Positions 7,273 through 16,517 of a DNA stretch of 64,000 bases are shown here, piece by piece. The notes under the pieces are model-generated. The model had not been told where the DNA came from and did not search any database. It saw only the letters and a program-made list of their open reading frames with translations. How positions within the stretch are numbered: position 1 is the first letter of the stretch; each line of letters starts with the position of its first letter. The translations under genes were made by a program, and so were the position numbers. This stretch comes from Massilia sp. BJB1822 (GTDB lineage: Bacteria; Pseudomonadota; Gammaproteobacteria; Burkholderiales; Burkholderiaceae_D). The stretch lies in the NCBI RefSeq assembly GCF_013369485.1, contig NZ_JABWEB010000009.1:62001-126000 (forward strand). Direction: 5' to 3'.

Positions 7273-8748
7273 CTACAAAGATTTGCGGAGACTAACTGGC
7301 GGGATCTTCAATGCTTCGCGATATTTGGCAACAGTGCGTCGCGCAATTACCATGCCTTGTTCTCCCAGCATGTCCGCAATCTTACTGTCGGATAAAGGAT
7401 TTTTCGGGTCTTCTGCTCCTGTCAATTGCACAATCAGCGCCCGTATCGCCGTGGAAGAAGCTTCGCCCCCCGCTTCCGTCGCGACATGGCTGCCAAAAAA
7501 ATATTTCAACTCAAACATGCCATGGGGGGTGAGCATATATTTCTGAGTTGTTACGCGAGAAATAGTGCTCTCGTGTAGTCCCAGTGTATCAGCAATTTCA
7601 CGCAACACAAGGGGTCTCATGGCCACGGCGCCGTGCGAAAAGAAATTCTTTTGACGCTCCACGATGGCCTGCGCCACGCGCAAAATTGTGTCAAAACGCT
7701 GGCGCATATTTTTGATCAGCCATTTCGCTTCCTGCAGCTGGGCGCTCATCTGCGTTTCGCCCTTCCCCTGGCGCAGCAGGCTGGCGTACAGGGAGTTCAC
7801 GCGCAGGCGCGGCATCACATCGTTATTCAGCATCACGATCCAGCCATTGCGGCCCTTCTTCACCACCACGTCCGGCACCACGTAGTCCGACACGTCGGCG
7901 GCGAAGGCGGCGCCCGGATGCGGATTACACTGACGGATCACGGCCTGCGCTTCGCGCAGGTCTTCGTCGTCGCAGTCGAGGGCTTTTTTCAGCTTGGTGA
8001 ATTCGCGCTGGGCGAACCAGGCCAGGTGCTTTTCGACGATGCACAAAGCCATGCGCCGCGTCACCAAAGGCACGCCGGGCAGGCGGCGGATCTGCAGCGC
8101 CAGGCATTCGGCGGCGCTGCGCGCGCCGACGCCGGCCGGATCGAAGCTTTGCAGCAGGGTGAGCGAAGTTTGCAGCTCTTCCAGCTCCACATCGAGTTCC
8201 AGCGGCAGGCGCGCGTGGATTTCTTCCAGGCTCTCGTCCAGATAACCGTTGTCGTCCAGCCCATCGACGATCAGTTCCATCAAGGCACGGTCGCGCGGCT
8301 CCTGCAAGGTGACGCGCATCTGTTCCAGCAAATGCTCGCGCAAGCTGCAATGGTGGGCTTCCAGCTGGGGACGGGCATCGTCGTCCTCGGGCGCCTTGCC
8401 GCGGCCCGTATCGCCCCAGTCGCCATCGGCTTCGGCCACGCTCTCGCCTTCGCCGCCTTCATACGCGGGTTCGGCCTCGGCGGCCGGCGCCGGCGCATCG
8501 GCCGGCGCGGCATTGTCCGGCGGCGCTTCACCGGGAGTGGAGGTCTGGCTGATGGCGCCATCGGCCAGCAGGCGCACGGAGCGGTCAAGCGGATCGTCGA
8601 GACGCTCCAGCAGGGGATTATCAGTCAGCAGCTGTTCCAGTTCCTGATGCAGTTCCAGCGTGGACAGTTGCAGCAGACGGATGGACTGCTGCAACTGCGG
8701 CGTCAACGCGAGGTGTTGCGAGGTGCGCAGTTGCAAAGACTGTTTCAT
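7273..8748 (-). CDS. rpoN: RNA polymerase sigma-54 factor RpoN
   Basis: Alternative sigma factor that needs AAA+ enhancer-binding activators. The 491-residue protein has the glutamine-rich activator-interacting region I (LRTSQHLALTPQLQQSIRLL), an acidic variable region II (about 60-130), the core-binding region, the helix-turn-helix IADTLGLHESTISRVTTQKY, and the RpoN box ARRTVAKYRE at 469-478. The start at 8748 gives the canonical MKQSLQLR. It is 4 bp from the lptB stop, a classic linkage. Confidence 0.97.
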   Translation of the reverse strand: MKQSLQLRTSQHLALTPQLQQSIRLLQLSTLELHQELEQLLTDNPLLERLDDPLDRSVRLLADGAISQTSTPGEAPPDNAAPADAPAPAAEAEPAYEGGEGESVAEADGDWGDTGRGKAPEDDDARPQLEAHHCSLREHLLEQMRVTLQEPRDRALMELIVDGLDDNGYLDESLEEIHARLPLELDVELEELQTSLTLLQSFDPAGVGARSAAECLALQIRRLPGVPLVTRRMALCIVEKHLAWFAQREFTKLKKALDCDDEDLREAQAVIRQCNPHPGAAFAADVSDYVVPDVVVKKGRNGWIVMLNNDVMPRLRVNSLYASLLRQGKGETQMSAQLQEAKWLIKNMRQRFDTILRVAQAIVERQKNFFSHGAVAMRPLVLREIADTLGLHESTISRVTTQKYMLTPHGMFELKYFFGSHVATEAGGEASSTAIRALIVQLTGAEDPKNPLSDSKIADMLGEQGMVIARRTVAKYREALKIPPVSLRKSL

Positions 8749-8752
8749 GGCT

Positions 8753-9508
8753 TTACATGCGGAAGTGTTCGCCCAGATAAACGCGGCGTACCGACTCGTC
8801 GGCGATGATGTCGTCCGGACGGCCGGAGGCCAGCACAGAGCCTTGGTTAATGATGTAGGCACGATCACAAATGCCCAGCGTCTCACGCACATTATGGTCG
8901 GTAATCAGCACGCCGATATTGCGCTCCTTCAGGAAACGCACGATACGCTGGATTTCGATCACAGCGATCGGGTCGACGCCGGCAAACGGTTCGTCCAGCA
9001 GCACGAAGCGCGGATTGGTGGCCAGGGCGCGCGCGATCTCCACGCGGCGCCGTTCGCCGCCCGACAGCGACAAAGCCTGGTTCTCGCGCAGCTTCTCGAT
9101 CTGCAGGTCGGCCAGCAGCTTTTCCAGGCGCGCGTCGATTTCCGCCTTGGCCAGCGGCTTGCCGTCCACCTTCTGGATTTCCAGCACGGCGCGGATATTC
9201 TCCTCCACCGTCAGCTTGCGGAACACCGAAGCTTCCTGCGGCAGATAGGACAGGCCGAGCGTGGCGCGGCGGTGGATCGGCAGGCTCGATACGTCGGTGC
9301 CGCCGATATCGATGCTGCCCGCGTCCGAGGCCACCAGGCCCACGATCATGTAGAAGGAAGTGGTCTTGCCGGCGCCGTTCGGGCCCAGCAAGCCGACCAC
9401 TTCGCCGCAGTCGACCTGCAGCGACACATCATGCACGACCTGGCGCTTGCCATAGCTTTTTTGCAGGCCGCGCACGACCAGGGTATTGCCCTTGCATTGA
9501 GCCTGCAT
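8753..9508 (-). CDS. lptB: LPS export ABC transporter ATP-binding protein LptB
   Basis: Cytoplasmic ATPase that powers LptB2FG extraction of LPS from the inner membrane. The 251 residues include Walker A GPNGAGKT (42-49), the signature LSLSGGERRRVEIARAL, Walker B FVLLDEPFAGVDP and the switch histidine in VLITDHNVRETL. It lies 2 bp after lptA and just before rpoN, as in many Proteobacteria. Confidence 0.97.
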   Translation of the reverse strand: MQAQCKGNTLVVRGLQKSYGKRQVVHDVSLQVDCGEVVGLLGPNGAGKTTSFYMIVGLVASDAGSIDIGGTDVSSLPIHRRATLGLSYLPQEASVFRKLTVEENIRAVLEIQKVDGKPLAKAEIDARLEKLLADLQIEKLRENQALSLSGGERRRVEIARALATNPRFVLLDEPFAGVDPIAVIEIQRIVRFLKERNIGVLITDHNVRETLGICDRAYIINQGSVLASGRPDDIIADESVRRVYLGEHFRM

Positions 9509-9510
9509 GC

Positions 9511-10095
9511 TTATTTCCCCGCGTTCGGCGTGGTGGCCGATGCAGCCGGCGCCGCAGGCGGTTCGGTGCGGGTCGGCTGGATCACCATGGTGCCGCGGCC
9601 GCCGCCCGGCTTGGACTCGCCGGTTTCGCTGTTCTTCACGGTGAAGAATTCCTTGCGGCTGTCGTAGGAAATGAACTCGCCCTGCACTTCGTCGCTAGGC
9701 TTGCTGCCTTCCAGGCGCTTGATCTTGGCCTTGGTGAACAGCTTCACCAGCTCGATCTTCTCGCTGTATTCGATGCGTTCGGCTTCGCCCTCCATCCATT
9801 GCTCGCCCGTGCCATCGCGCTTCTGGCGGAAGGTGGCGGGCTTGCCGCCGGCGCCGGTCAGGGTGACGAAGTTATAACCTTCCGGATCCTGCTGCACCAC
9901 GGCTTTTTCGGCGTGCATGCGCAGGGTGCCGCGCGTGATGATCACGTTGCCGGTGGCGATCTTGACCTGTTTCACGTCGTCCACGTCCAGATTGTTGTAG
10001 TCGATCGTCATCGGCTTGTAGGAGTCGGCTTTCTCGGCCTGGCTCACGCCGGCCACGCCAAGCAGGATGGCGGCCGTCAGCAGAAATTTTTTCAT
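9511..10095 (-). CDS. lptA: LPS transport periplasmic protein LptA
   Basis: Periplasmic bridge protein that passes LPS from LptC to LptD. The 194-residue precursor has a signal peptide ending near SQA-EK (about residue 20), followed by the OstA/LptA beta-jellyroll (YNNLDVDDVKQVKIATGNVIITRGTLRMHAEKA). The C-terminal tail is Pro/Ala-rich. It sits between lptC and lptB. Confidence 0.94.
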   Translation of the reverse strand: MKKFLLTAAILLGVAGVSQAEKADSYKPMTIDYNNLDVDDVKQVKIATGNVIITRGTLRMHAEKAVVQQDPEGYNFVTLTGAGGKPATFRQKRDGTGEQWMEGEAERIEYSEKIELVKLFTKAKIKRLEGSKPSDEVQGEFISYDSRKEFFTVKNSETGESKPGGGRGTMVIQPTRTEPPAAPAASATTPNAGK

Positions 10096-10120
10096 TGAAT
10101 TTCCATTCTCTTGGTATTGA

Positions 10121-10714
10121 TTAGTGCTGTTTAGGCGGCAGCACCAGCGTGCCGCGGCCTTTCAGCGTCAGCTCGCGGGTCGCGTTATTGCCGCGCAGGC
10201 CGCTGCCGCTGGCGTGGGCTTCGCCCTGGCGGATCTGCACCGGCTGGTCGGTTTCCATGCGGTCCTCGTCCGGATAAATGGTCAGCGCCTCGGTGCGCAG
10301 CTGGAAAGGCTGGCCCTTGGCGGCGGCCGCGCGGTCGATCTGCACGTCCTTGGTCAGCACGACGCGGCTGTTATTGTCGTCCACGCGCGCGTGCTGGGCG
10401 CGCATGTCCATCGGCGGCTGCTCCTTGCTGCTCAAGCTGCGCACCAGCGGCTTGTCGATCTCGGAAGAGTCGTCAACCGGACGGTGGGTCAGCTTGTCGC
10501 CGGAGATGATGTAGTTGGGGCGTCCATCCTTGCTCATGCGGACAAAGCTGAACTCCTCCACGATGTAGTCAGGTTCATTCTGGCGCTGGCTGGCCTGGAT
10601 CTGGTCGCCGGCCTGGTTCATCAGCTGCAGCAGCCAGAAGCTGCCGAAGGCGAGGAAGAGCATGCCCATCATCACGATGGACAGGCGGAAGCGGTGGGCG
10701 GTACGCTGGCGCAT
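10121..10714 (-). CDS. lptC: LPS export system protein LptC
   Basis: Bitopic inner-membrane protein that receives LPS from LptB2FG and hands it to LptA. The 197 residues comprise one N-terminal membrane helix (IVMMGMLFLAFGSFWLLQLM, about 14-33) and a periplasmic LptC domain. It follows kdsC by 14 bp and precedes lptA. Confidence 0.92.
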   Translation of the reverse strand: MRQRTAHRFRLSIVMMGMLFLAFGSFWLLQLMNQAGDQIQASQRQNEPDYIVEEFSFVRMSKDGRPNYIISGDKLTHRPVDDSSEIDKPLVRSLSSKEQPPMDMRAQHARVDDNNSRVVLTKDVQIDRAAAAKGQPFQLRTEALTIYPDEDRMETDQPVQIRQGEAHASGSGLRGNNATRELTLKGRGTLVLPPKQH

Positions 10715-10728
10715 CGGGCTTTCCTCTG

Positions 10729-11268
10729 TCAGACCAGGAACTGGGCCAGAATCTGTTCGTAGCTGCCCTGGGCGCGCAGCAGCAGTTCGCTGGCTTCGCG
10801 CACGGCGCCGCGGCCACCGCTGGCGGCGGTCACATGGTGCACGCGCTGCAGCACCTCGGGACGGCCGTTCGGCACGCCGATGGCCAGGCCGACGCGGCTC
10901 AGGATCGGCAGGTCCACCACATCGTCGCCGATGAAGCCGACCTGCTCGGCGGTGAGGCCGGTCTTGGCCAAGAGGTCCATGAAAGGCGTCAGCTTGTCAT
11001 GGCCGCCCTGGTGCACGAATTCGATGCCCAGATCCTTGGCGCGGGCCGTCACCTGCGGCGAACGGCGCGCGCTGATGATGGCCGTCAGCACGCCGGCCTG
11101 CTGCAGGAATTTGATGCCCAGGCCATCGTGCACATTGAAGGTCTTCATCAACTCGCCTTCGGCGCCGTAATGCAGGCTGCCGTCGGTCAGCACGCCGTCG
11201 ACGTCGAAGATCATCAGCTTGATTTTGGCGGCGCGCTGCAGCACGTCCTGGTTCTCAATGCCGCTCAT
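10729..11268 (-). CDS. kdsC: 3-deoxy-D-manno-octulosonate 8-phosphate phosphatase KdsC
   Basis: HAD-superfamily phosphatase that releases Kdo from Kdo-8-phosphate. The 179 residues have the nucleophile pair D22/D24 in FDVDGVLTDG and the metal-site motif FIGDDVVDLPIL, with no cap domain, as in the C0 class. Its ATG shares one base with the kdsD stop (TGATG), so the two are translationally coupled. Confidence 0.96.
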   Translation of the reverse strand: MSGIENQDVLQRAAKIKLMIFDVDGVLTDGSLHYGAEGELMKTFNVHDGLGIKFLQQAGVLTAIISARRSPQVTARAKDLGIEFVHQGGHDKLTPFMDLLAKTGLTAEQVGFIGDDVVDLPILSRVGLAIGVPNGRPEVLQRVHHVTAASGGRGAVREASELLLRAQGSYEQILAQFLV

Positions 11269-12266
11269 CAGATCACCTTGGCGCGGGTCAGGTCATGGAT
11301 GTGCAGGGCGCCCACCAGCTTGCCGGCGGCGTCCACCACCAACATCTGGTTGATGCGGAACTGCTCCATCACGGCGACGGCATCCACCGCCAGCTGGTCG
11401 GGACCGATGCTGCGCGGGTTGGCGTGCATCACATCGCGCATCACCACCTTGCTGAAGTCCTGCACCTTGTCGATCATGCGGCGCAGGTCGCCGTCGGTGA
11501 AGACGCCGGCCGGACGGCCGTCGGCATCGACCACGGCGGTCATGCCCATGCCCTTCTGGGTGATTTCCAGCAGGGCGTCGGGCAGCACGGTATCCAGGCC
11601 CACGGCCGGGATGGCGTCGCCGCTGCGCATGATGTCGCGCACATGGGTCAGCAGGCGGCGGCCCAGCGCGCCACCGGGGTGGGAGCGGGCGAAATCTTCT
11701 TCCTTGAAGCCGCGCAGGTCGAGCAGAGCGACGGCAATCGCATCGCCCAGGGCCAGCGTGACGGTGGTGCTGGCGGTGGGCGCCAGGTTCAGCGGACAGG
11801 CTTCCTTGGCGACGGAAACGTCCAGGTGCACGTCGGCCAGCTGCGCCAGGCTCGATTCGGGCTTGCCGGTCATGGAAATCACCACGCCGCCCATACGCTT
11901 CACCACGGGCAGGATGGCCATCAGCTCCGAGCTTTCGCCGGAGTAGGAAATGGCAATAAAGGCATCGTCGGAGGTGACCATGCCCAGATCGCCATGGGCG
12001 GCTTCGGCCGGGTGCACAAACAGGGCCGGGGTGCCGGTGGACGCCAGGGTGGCGGCGATCTTGCGGCCGATATGGCCGGATTTGCCGATGCCGGACACCA
12101 CGACCCGGCCCTTGCAATTTAGCAACAGCGACACGGCCTGGCCCACGCTCTCGTCGCTGGCCAGGCGGGCATGCAGCGCGGAGAGGGCGTCGGTCTCGAT
12201 TTGCAGGGCTTCGCGCGCCAGTTCCAGGGCACGCTTGGCGGTGTTTGCATCAAAAGCTTTCAGCAT
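11268..12266 (-). CDS. kdsD: D-arabinose 5-phosphate isomerase KdsD/KpsF
   Basis: Converts ribulose-5-phosphate to arabinose-5-phosphate for Kdo synthesis. The 332 residues hold an N-terminal SIS domain (GKGRVVVSGIGKSGHIGRKIA, STGTPALFVHPAEAAHGDLG) and two C-terminal CBS domains. An alternative ATG at 12290 would add eight residues. I prefer 12266 because the sequence just before 12290 (TATACT) looks like a -10 element and the family N-terminus is near here. It is the first gene of the Kdo/Lpt/rpoN unit and diverges from the antiporter gene. Confidence 0.93.
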   Translation of the reverse strand: MLKAFDANTAKRALELAREALQIETDALSALHARLASDESVGQAVSLLLNCKGRVVVSGIGKSGHIGRKIAATLASTGTPALFVHPAEAAHGDLGMVTSDDAFIAISYSGESSELMAILPVVKRMGGVVISMTGKPESSLAQLADVHLDVSVAKEACPLNLAPTASTTVTLALGDAIAVALLDLRGFKEEDFARSHPGGALGRRLLTHVRDIMRSGDAIPAVGLDTVLPDALLEITQKGMGMTAVVDADGRPAGVFTDGDLRRMIDKVQDFSKVVMRDVMHANPRSIGPDQLAVDAVAVMEQFRINQMLVVDAAGKLVGALHIHDLTRAKVI

Positions 12267-12384
12267 TGTTTTTTCATGGGTTACACTCATGCCCAAAGTA
12301 TAGCCGAATTGGGAAAGCAAAAAACTTGCCAGACAAAACAAAGCCCCCATCCCGCCACGTCCGCCGCTTGACTTTGAGGCCGCC

Positions 12385-14364
12385 ATGTTCTCTCCCCTTG
12401 AACTGACCCTGCTGCTGCTCGGCAGCGCCGTCCTGGGGGTGGTGGCATTCCGCATGCTGCACCTGCCGCCCATGCTCGGATATCTGGCGGTGGGCATCCT
12501 GATCGGCCCGCACGCCCTCGGCCTGGCCGAGGAAAGTCCCGCCACCCACGCCCTGGCCGAATTCGGCGTGGTCTTCCTGATGTTCTCCATCGGCCTCGAA
12601 TTCTCCCTGCCCAAGCTGATGGCCATGCGCAGCATCGTCTTCGGCCTGGGCATGGCCCAGGTCGGGCTGACCATCGTCTCCACCATGGCCTTCGGCTGGC
12701 TGGTGTCCATGGTGCTGCCGGCCTATCTGCAAATCAGCTGGCAGGCCGCCTTCGCCCTGGGCGGCGCGCTGGCCATGTCCTCCACCGCCATCGTCTCCAA
12801 GATGCTGACCGAGCGCCTGGAGCTGGAAAGCGACCACGGACGCAAGATCATCGGCATCCTGCTGTTCCAGGATCTGGCCGTGGTGCCGCTGCTGATCCTG
12901 ATCCCCTCCCTCGCGCAAAATCCCGAGAACCTGGCCGCTACCCTGGGCTGGGCCAGCCTGAAAGCGGTGATCGTGCTGGTGCTGCTGCTGTTCATCGGCC
13001 AGAAGCTGATGCGCAGCTGGTTCACCATCGTCGTCAAGCGCCGCTCGCAGGAGCTGTTCATGCTCAATCTGCTGCTGGTGACGCTGGGCGCGGCCTGGAT
13101 CACCGAGCGCGCCGGCCTGTCCATGGCGCTGGGCGCCTTCGTGGCGGGCATGCTGATCTCGGAAACCGAATACCGCCACCAGGTGGAAGAAGACATCAAG
13201 CCTTTCCGCGACGTGCTGCTGGGGCTTTTCTTCATCACCGTCGGCATGCTGCTCAACTTCCGCGTGGTGATGCAGAACTGGTGGCTGGTGCTGCTCCTGC
13301 TGGCCGGCCCGGTGCTGCTGAAATTCGCCCTGATCGCCGGCCTGGCCAAGCTGTTCGGCTCCTCCGACGGCACCGCCATGCGCACCGGCCTGGCACTGGC
13401 CCAGGCAGGCGAATTCGGCTTTGTGCTGCTGAATGTGGCGGGCGGCGTGCAGCTGATGGACAGTTCGCTGATCCAGGTGGTGCTGGCCTCGATGGTGCTG
13501 TCCATGCTGGCCGCGCCCTTCCTGATCGAACAGTCCGACCGGGTGGTGCTGAAATTCTCCAGCAACGAATGGATGATGCAGTCGCTGAACCTGACTAAGA
13601 TCGCGGCGCGCAGCATGGCCACGCAGCAGCACGTCATCGTGGCCGGCTTCGGCCGCAGCGGACAAAGCCTGGCGACCCTGCTGACCGAAGAGAAGATCGA
13701 TTACCACGCGCTCGACCTGGACCCGGAACGGGTGCAGGAGGCGCAGGCGGCCGGCGCCAATGTATCCTACGGCGATGCGGCGCGGCGCGAAAGCCTGGTG
13801 GCGGCCGGCGTGACGCGCGCCGCCGCCCTGGTCATCACCTATGCCAGCACGCCGTCGGCGCTGCGGGTGCTGCATCTGGTGCAGGAACTGGCGCCGAACC
13901 TGCCGGTGATCGTGCGCAGCCATGACGATACGGACCTGGACCGCCTGAAAGCGGCCGGCGCGGCCGAAGTGGTGCCGGAACTGATGGAGGGCAGCCTGAT
14001 GCTGGCCTCGCACGCGCTGGTGATGCTGGGCGTGCCGCTGCGGCGCGTGGTGCACCGGGTGCAGGTGGCGCGCGAGGAACGCTACGCCTCGCTGCGCGGC
14101 TACTTCCACGGCGCCAGCGACAGCGGCGAGGAGGCCGACCTGGTGCGCCTGCATTCGGTGGCGCTGGCGGAGAACGCATCCTGCGTGGGCAAGGCCTTGT
14201 GCGACGTGCAGATGCAGGGGACCGGGGCCGAGGTGGCCAGCATCCGGCGCGGCAAGCTGCCGCTGGACGTGACGCCCGACACGGTGCTGGAGGCTGGCGA
14301 TGTGGTGGTGCTGCGCGGCGGCGCCGAGGAAGTGGCCCGCGCCGAAACCCAGTTGCTGATTTAA
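12385..14364 (+). CDS. CPA2-family cation:proton antiporter (KefB/KefC-like)
   Basis: Inner-membrane monovalent cation/H+ antiporter of 659 residues. The N-terminal half (about 1-380) is the multi-helix Na_H_Exchanger domain (LGYLAVGILIGPHALG, FQDLAVVPLLILIPSL). It is followed by a TrkA-N/RCK Rossmann domain starting VIVAGFGRSGQSLATLL and a TrkA-C domain (ENASCVGKALCDVQMQGTG). The architecture resembles glutathione-gated potassium efflux systems, but no KefF/KefG partner is adjacent. Its stop overlaps that of the convergent diguanylate cyclase gene. Confidence 0.9.
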   Translation: MFSPLELTLLLLGSAVLGVVAFRMLHLPPMLGYLAVGILIGPHALGLAEESPATHALAEFGVVFLMFSIGLEFSLPKLMAMRSIVFGLGMAQVGLTIVSTMAFGWLVSMVLPAYLQISWQAAFALGGALAMSSTAIVSKMLTERLELESDHGRKIIGILLFQDLAVVPLLILIPSLAQNPENLAATLGWASLKAVIVLVLLLFIGQKLMRSWFTIVVKRRSQELFMLNLLLVTLGAAWITERAGLSMALGAFVAGMLISETEYRHQVEEDIKPFRDVLLGLFFITVGMLLNFRVVMQNWWLVLLLLAGPVLLKFALIAGLAKLFGSSDGTAMRTGLALAQAGEFGFVLLNVAGGVQLMDSSLIQVVLASMVLSMLAAPFLIEQSDRVVLKFSSNEWMMQSLNLTKIAARSMATQQHVIVAGFGRSGQSLATLLTEEKIDYHALDLDPERVQEAQAAGANVSYGDAARRESLVAAGVTRAAALVITYASTPSALRVLHLVQELAPNLPVIVRSHDDTDLDRLKAAGAAEVVPELMEGSLMLASHALVMLGVPLRRVVHRVQVAREERYASLRGYFHGASDSGEEADLVRLHSVALAENASCVGKALCDVQMQGTGAEVASIRRGKLPLDVTPDTVLEAGDVVVLRGGAEEVARAETQLLI

Positions 14365-15515
14365 TGCGGCTGGTAGCGGATCACGCGGTTACGGCCGCTT
14401 TCCTTGGCCTGGTACAGCGCCTCGTCGGCATGGGCGATCAGTTCCAGCGCCACCTGTTCGGCCGGACGGTCCTGCTCCGGCTGGCCCAGGCTGGCCACGC
14501 CGATCGAGGCGGTAATCGATACCTGCAAACCCTGCGATAGTTCGATCAGGCTGGCGGCCACGCCGGCGCGGATGCGTTCGGCCACGAAGGCCGCGCTATC
14601 CAGATCGGCATCGATCAGCAGCACCACGAATTCCTCGCCGCCGAAGCGGGCCAGCGCATCCGACAGGCGCAGCTCGGCCTTGATGCGGGCCGCCACTTCG
14701 CGCAGCACATCGTCGCCGCCCTGGTGGCCGACGGTGTCGTTGACGCGCTTGAAGTGGTCGATGTCGATATACATGAAGGAGATCTGGTAGTTCTGGCGGC
14801 GCGCGCGCGCGATCTCTTCCAGCAGACGGCGGTCGATATAGCGGCGGTTGTAGACGCCGGTCAGCGAGTCGGTCAGGCCGATGTACTTCAGCATTTCGTT
14901 GCTGATCACGTTTTCCAGGCAGATGGCAATGATGGACGCCATATGCTCGATAAAGTCGGTGCCCAGGCTGGGCGTGAAGCGGGTGGGATCGACACTGCCC
15001 AGATTCAGGCTGCCGATGATGCGCTTATTGCGCAGCAGCGGCACCAGGGCGATGCTCTGCAGGCCTTGCGGCGCCTGCGGAAAATGGCGCGCGTGGCGGG
15101 CCGCGTCGTACATGCAGAGCAGGGGACGCGGTGCCTGGGCGGCAATATTGCGCGGCTCCAGCTCGAAACCCAGTTCGTCGATGCTTTCGGCGAACAGCAG
15201 ATCGGGGAACTGGGCGAAGTCCACGCCCAGCTTTTCCATCACGGTGTGGATATCGGCATCCTCGTCGATCAGGGTCAGGGTCACGCTTTCCAGCTCCGAG
15301 ATCACGGGCAGGGTGCGGAAGATGGTGCCCACCAGCTCGGGGAAATTGGAGGCGCCGACGATCTCCAGGTCGAAAGCCTGGTGGCGCGTCATGATGGAGT
15401 GATTGCGCTCGGCCTGCTCCAGCAGATAGGCCAGGCGCGCGCGCAAGGCCTGGTTCTCTGCCGCCAGGTCGGCTTGCGGGGGCTGTCTGCCCGTAACTTG
15501 CTGCCTCATATCCAT
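14361..15515 (-). CDS. Diguanylate cyclase with N-terminal DUF484/GAF-like domain
   Basis: Probable c-di-GMP synthase of 384 residues. After a short coiled coil (AENQALRARLAYLLEQAERN) comes a DUF484/GAF-like sensor (about 45-215) and a GGDEF domain. The active site reads FGGEEF, and an I-site RLSD lies five residues before it, so product inhibition is likely. No membrane helix is seen, so the protein is probably cytosolic. The ATG at 15515 is chosen over the upstream open frame because AAGGCAG precedes it. The gene follows the MOSC gene after 28 bp. Confidence 0.88.
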   Translation of the reverse strand: MDMRQQVTGRQPPQADLAAENQALRARLAYLLEQAERNHSIMTRHQAFDLEIVGASNFPELVGTIFRTLPVISELESVTLTLIDEDADIHTVMEKLGVDFAQFPDLLFAESIDELGFELEPRNIAAQAPRPLLCMYDAARHARHFPQAPQGLQSIALVPLLRNKRIIGSLNLGSVDPTRFTPSLGTDFIEHMASIIAICLENVISNEMLKYIGLTDSLTGVYNRRYIDRRLLEEIARARRQNYQISFMYIDIDHFKRVNDTVGHQGGDDVLREVAARIKAELRLSDALARFGGEEFVVLLIDADLDSAAFVAERIRAGVAASLIELSQGLQVSITASIGVASLGQPEQDRPAEQVALELIAHADEALYQAKESGRNRVIRYQPH

Positions 15516-15543
15516 CTGCCTTGAATGCCGCTCAAAATAGCGT

Positions 15544-16395
15544 TCAGAACGCCAGTGTAACCTCGATTTCCTGACCGACGCGCAAACGTTCGCCATCGCC
15601 TTCCAGCACCACGCTATTCATGCCGAAGCATAACGCACCATCCACCACTTCTTTGGCACGATAGCCCACCATCAAATCCAGCGGGTCGGGGCCGAATTCG
15701 CCCTTGTTCTGGTCCACCGATGGGATCGGGCAGCGCGAACAGGGCTTGGCCGCTTGCAGCACGATAGGGCCAAGCTGGAAGGTGTCCACATAGTCTTCCT
15801 CATACGCTTCCATGCCCGCCACGACCAGGTTGGGGCGGAAGCGGTTCATGGGAATGGCTTCGCGGCCGGCGGCGCGCAGGCGGCCGTTCAAATCTTCCAG
15901 CGAGGCGGCGCCGGCGATCAGCAAGGGATAGCCGTCGGCGAACATGGTGGGGTGGCGGGTGCCGGCGGTCCATTTGCCGCTGGTCAGGCGCTCGCCCTTC
16001 GCGTGGAAGCGCGCCAGGCGGCAGGGAATGCCAAGGAAGCTGCTGAACCAGGCGGCCGTGGTGGCGTCGCAATCGTAGGCCAGCACGCGGTCGTCCCAGA
16101 CCTGGACTTCCAGGGTGGGCGCCAGTTCCGGATCGGGCAGGCCCAATTCGATTTCCAGCTGCAGCATGCCGGGGGCGCGCAGTTCCAGGGTTTCGCTTTT
16201 CAGGCGCGGCACGATCAGGGCCATGCGCGGATGATCGCGCTGGGTCAGGAATACGCCGTTTTCATCGACCACCACCCATTCGCGGTCATACACCTGTTCC
16301 GTCATCAGACCGGAACGGGTCAGCGTGGCTTCGTGCAAAACGATGCCGGCACAGGATTTGATGGGGTAGAGGGTGATTTCGCTGAGGATTGCCAT
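15544..16395 (-). CDS. MOSC domain-containing protein
   Basis: The 283 residues comprise a MOSC_N beta-barrel domain (MAILSEITLYPIKSCAGIVL) followed by a MOSC domain with the conserved cysteine in KPCSRCPIPSVDQNKGEFGPDPL. Members bind molybdenum cofactor with a terminal sulfur or handle reduced nitrogen species (YiiM/YcbX/mARC-like). It lacks the C-terminal 2Fe-2S domain seen in YcbX, so the electron donor would be a separate protein. Its substrate is unknown. Confidence 0.87.
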   Translation of the reverse strand: MAILSEITLYPIKSCAGIVLHEATLTRSGLMTEQVYDREWVVVDENGVFLTQRDHPRMALIVPRLKSETLELRAPGMLQLEIELGLPDPELAPTLEVQVWDDRVLAYDCDATTAAWFSSFLGIPCRLARFHAKGERLTSGKWTAGTRHPTMFADGYPLLIAGAASLEDLNGRLRAAGREAIPMNRFRPNLVVAGMEAYEEDYVDTFQLGPIVLQAAKPCSRCPIPSVDQNKGEFGPDPLDLMVGYRAKEVVDGALCFGMNSVVLEGDGERLRVGQEIEVTLAF

Positions 16396-16463
16396 GGATG
16401 CCGCCGCAGCGGCAAGCTTATGCTGCTGCCGCTTATGATTATTCAGGCTTCAAGTATGGCAGC

Positions 16464-16496
16464 AAAGCACCCGGCAGTAAATCGCCGGGGCGCTTT
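16464..16496 (-). terminator. Probable terminator downstream of the NYN-domain gene
   Basis: An imperfect hairpin on the minus strand pairs AAAGCGCCCCGGC with GCCGGGTGCTTT around a short AT-rich loop. It lies about 20 bp beyond the stop of the gene at 16518. The T run is short, so this is less certain than the other terminators. Confidence 0.5.
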
Positions 16497-16517
16497 CTCT
16501 TCAGCTTAAGCCTGGAT

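Noticed and set aside
12288..12310. TATACT before the kdsD start as a defined promoter
   Set aside because: No convincing -35 at correct spacing; used only to weigh the start choice.
12274..14154. 626-codon open frame on the minus strand opposite the antiporter
   Set aside because: His/Gln/Gly-rich composition typical of a reverse-strand shadow; the antiporter frame has clear membrane helices and a TrkA-N domain.
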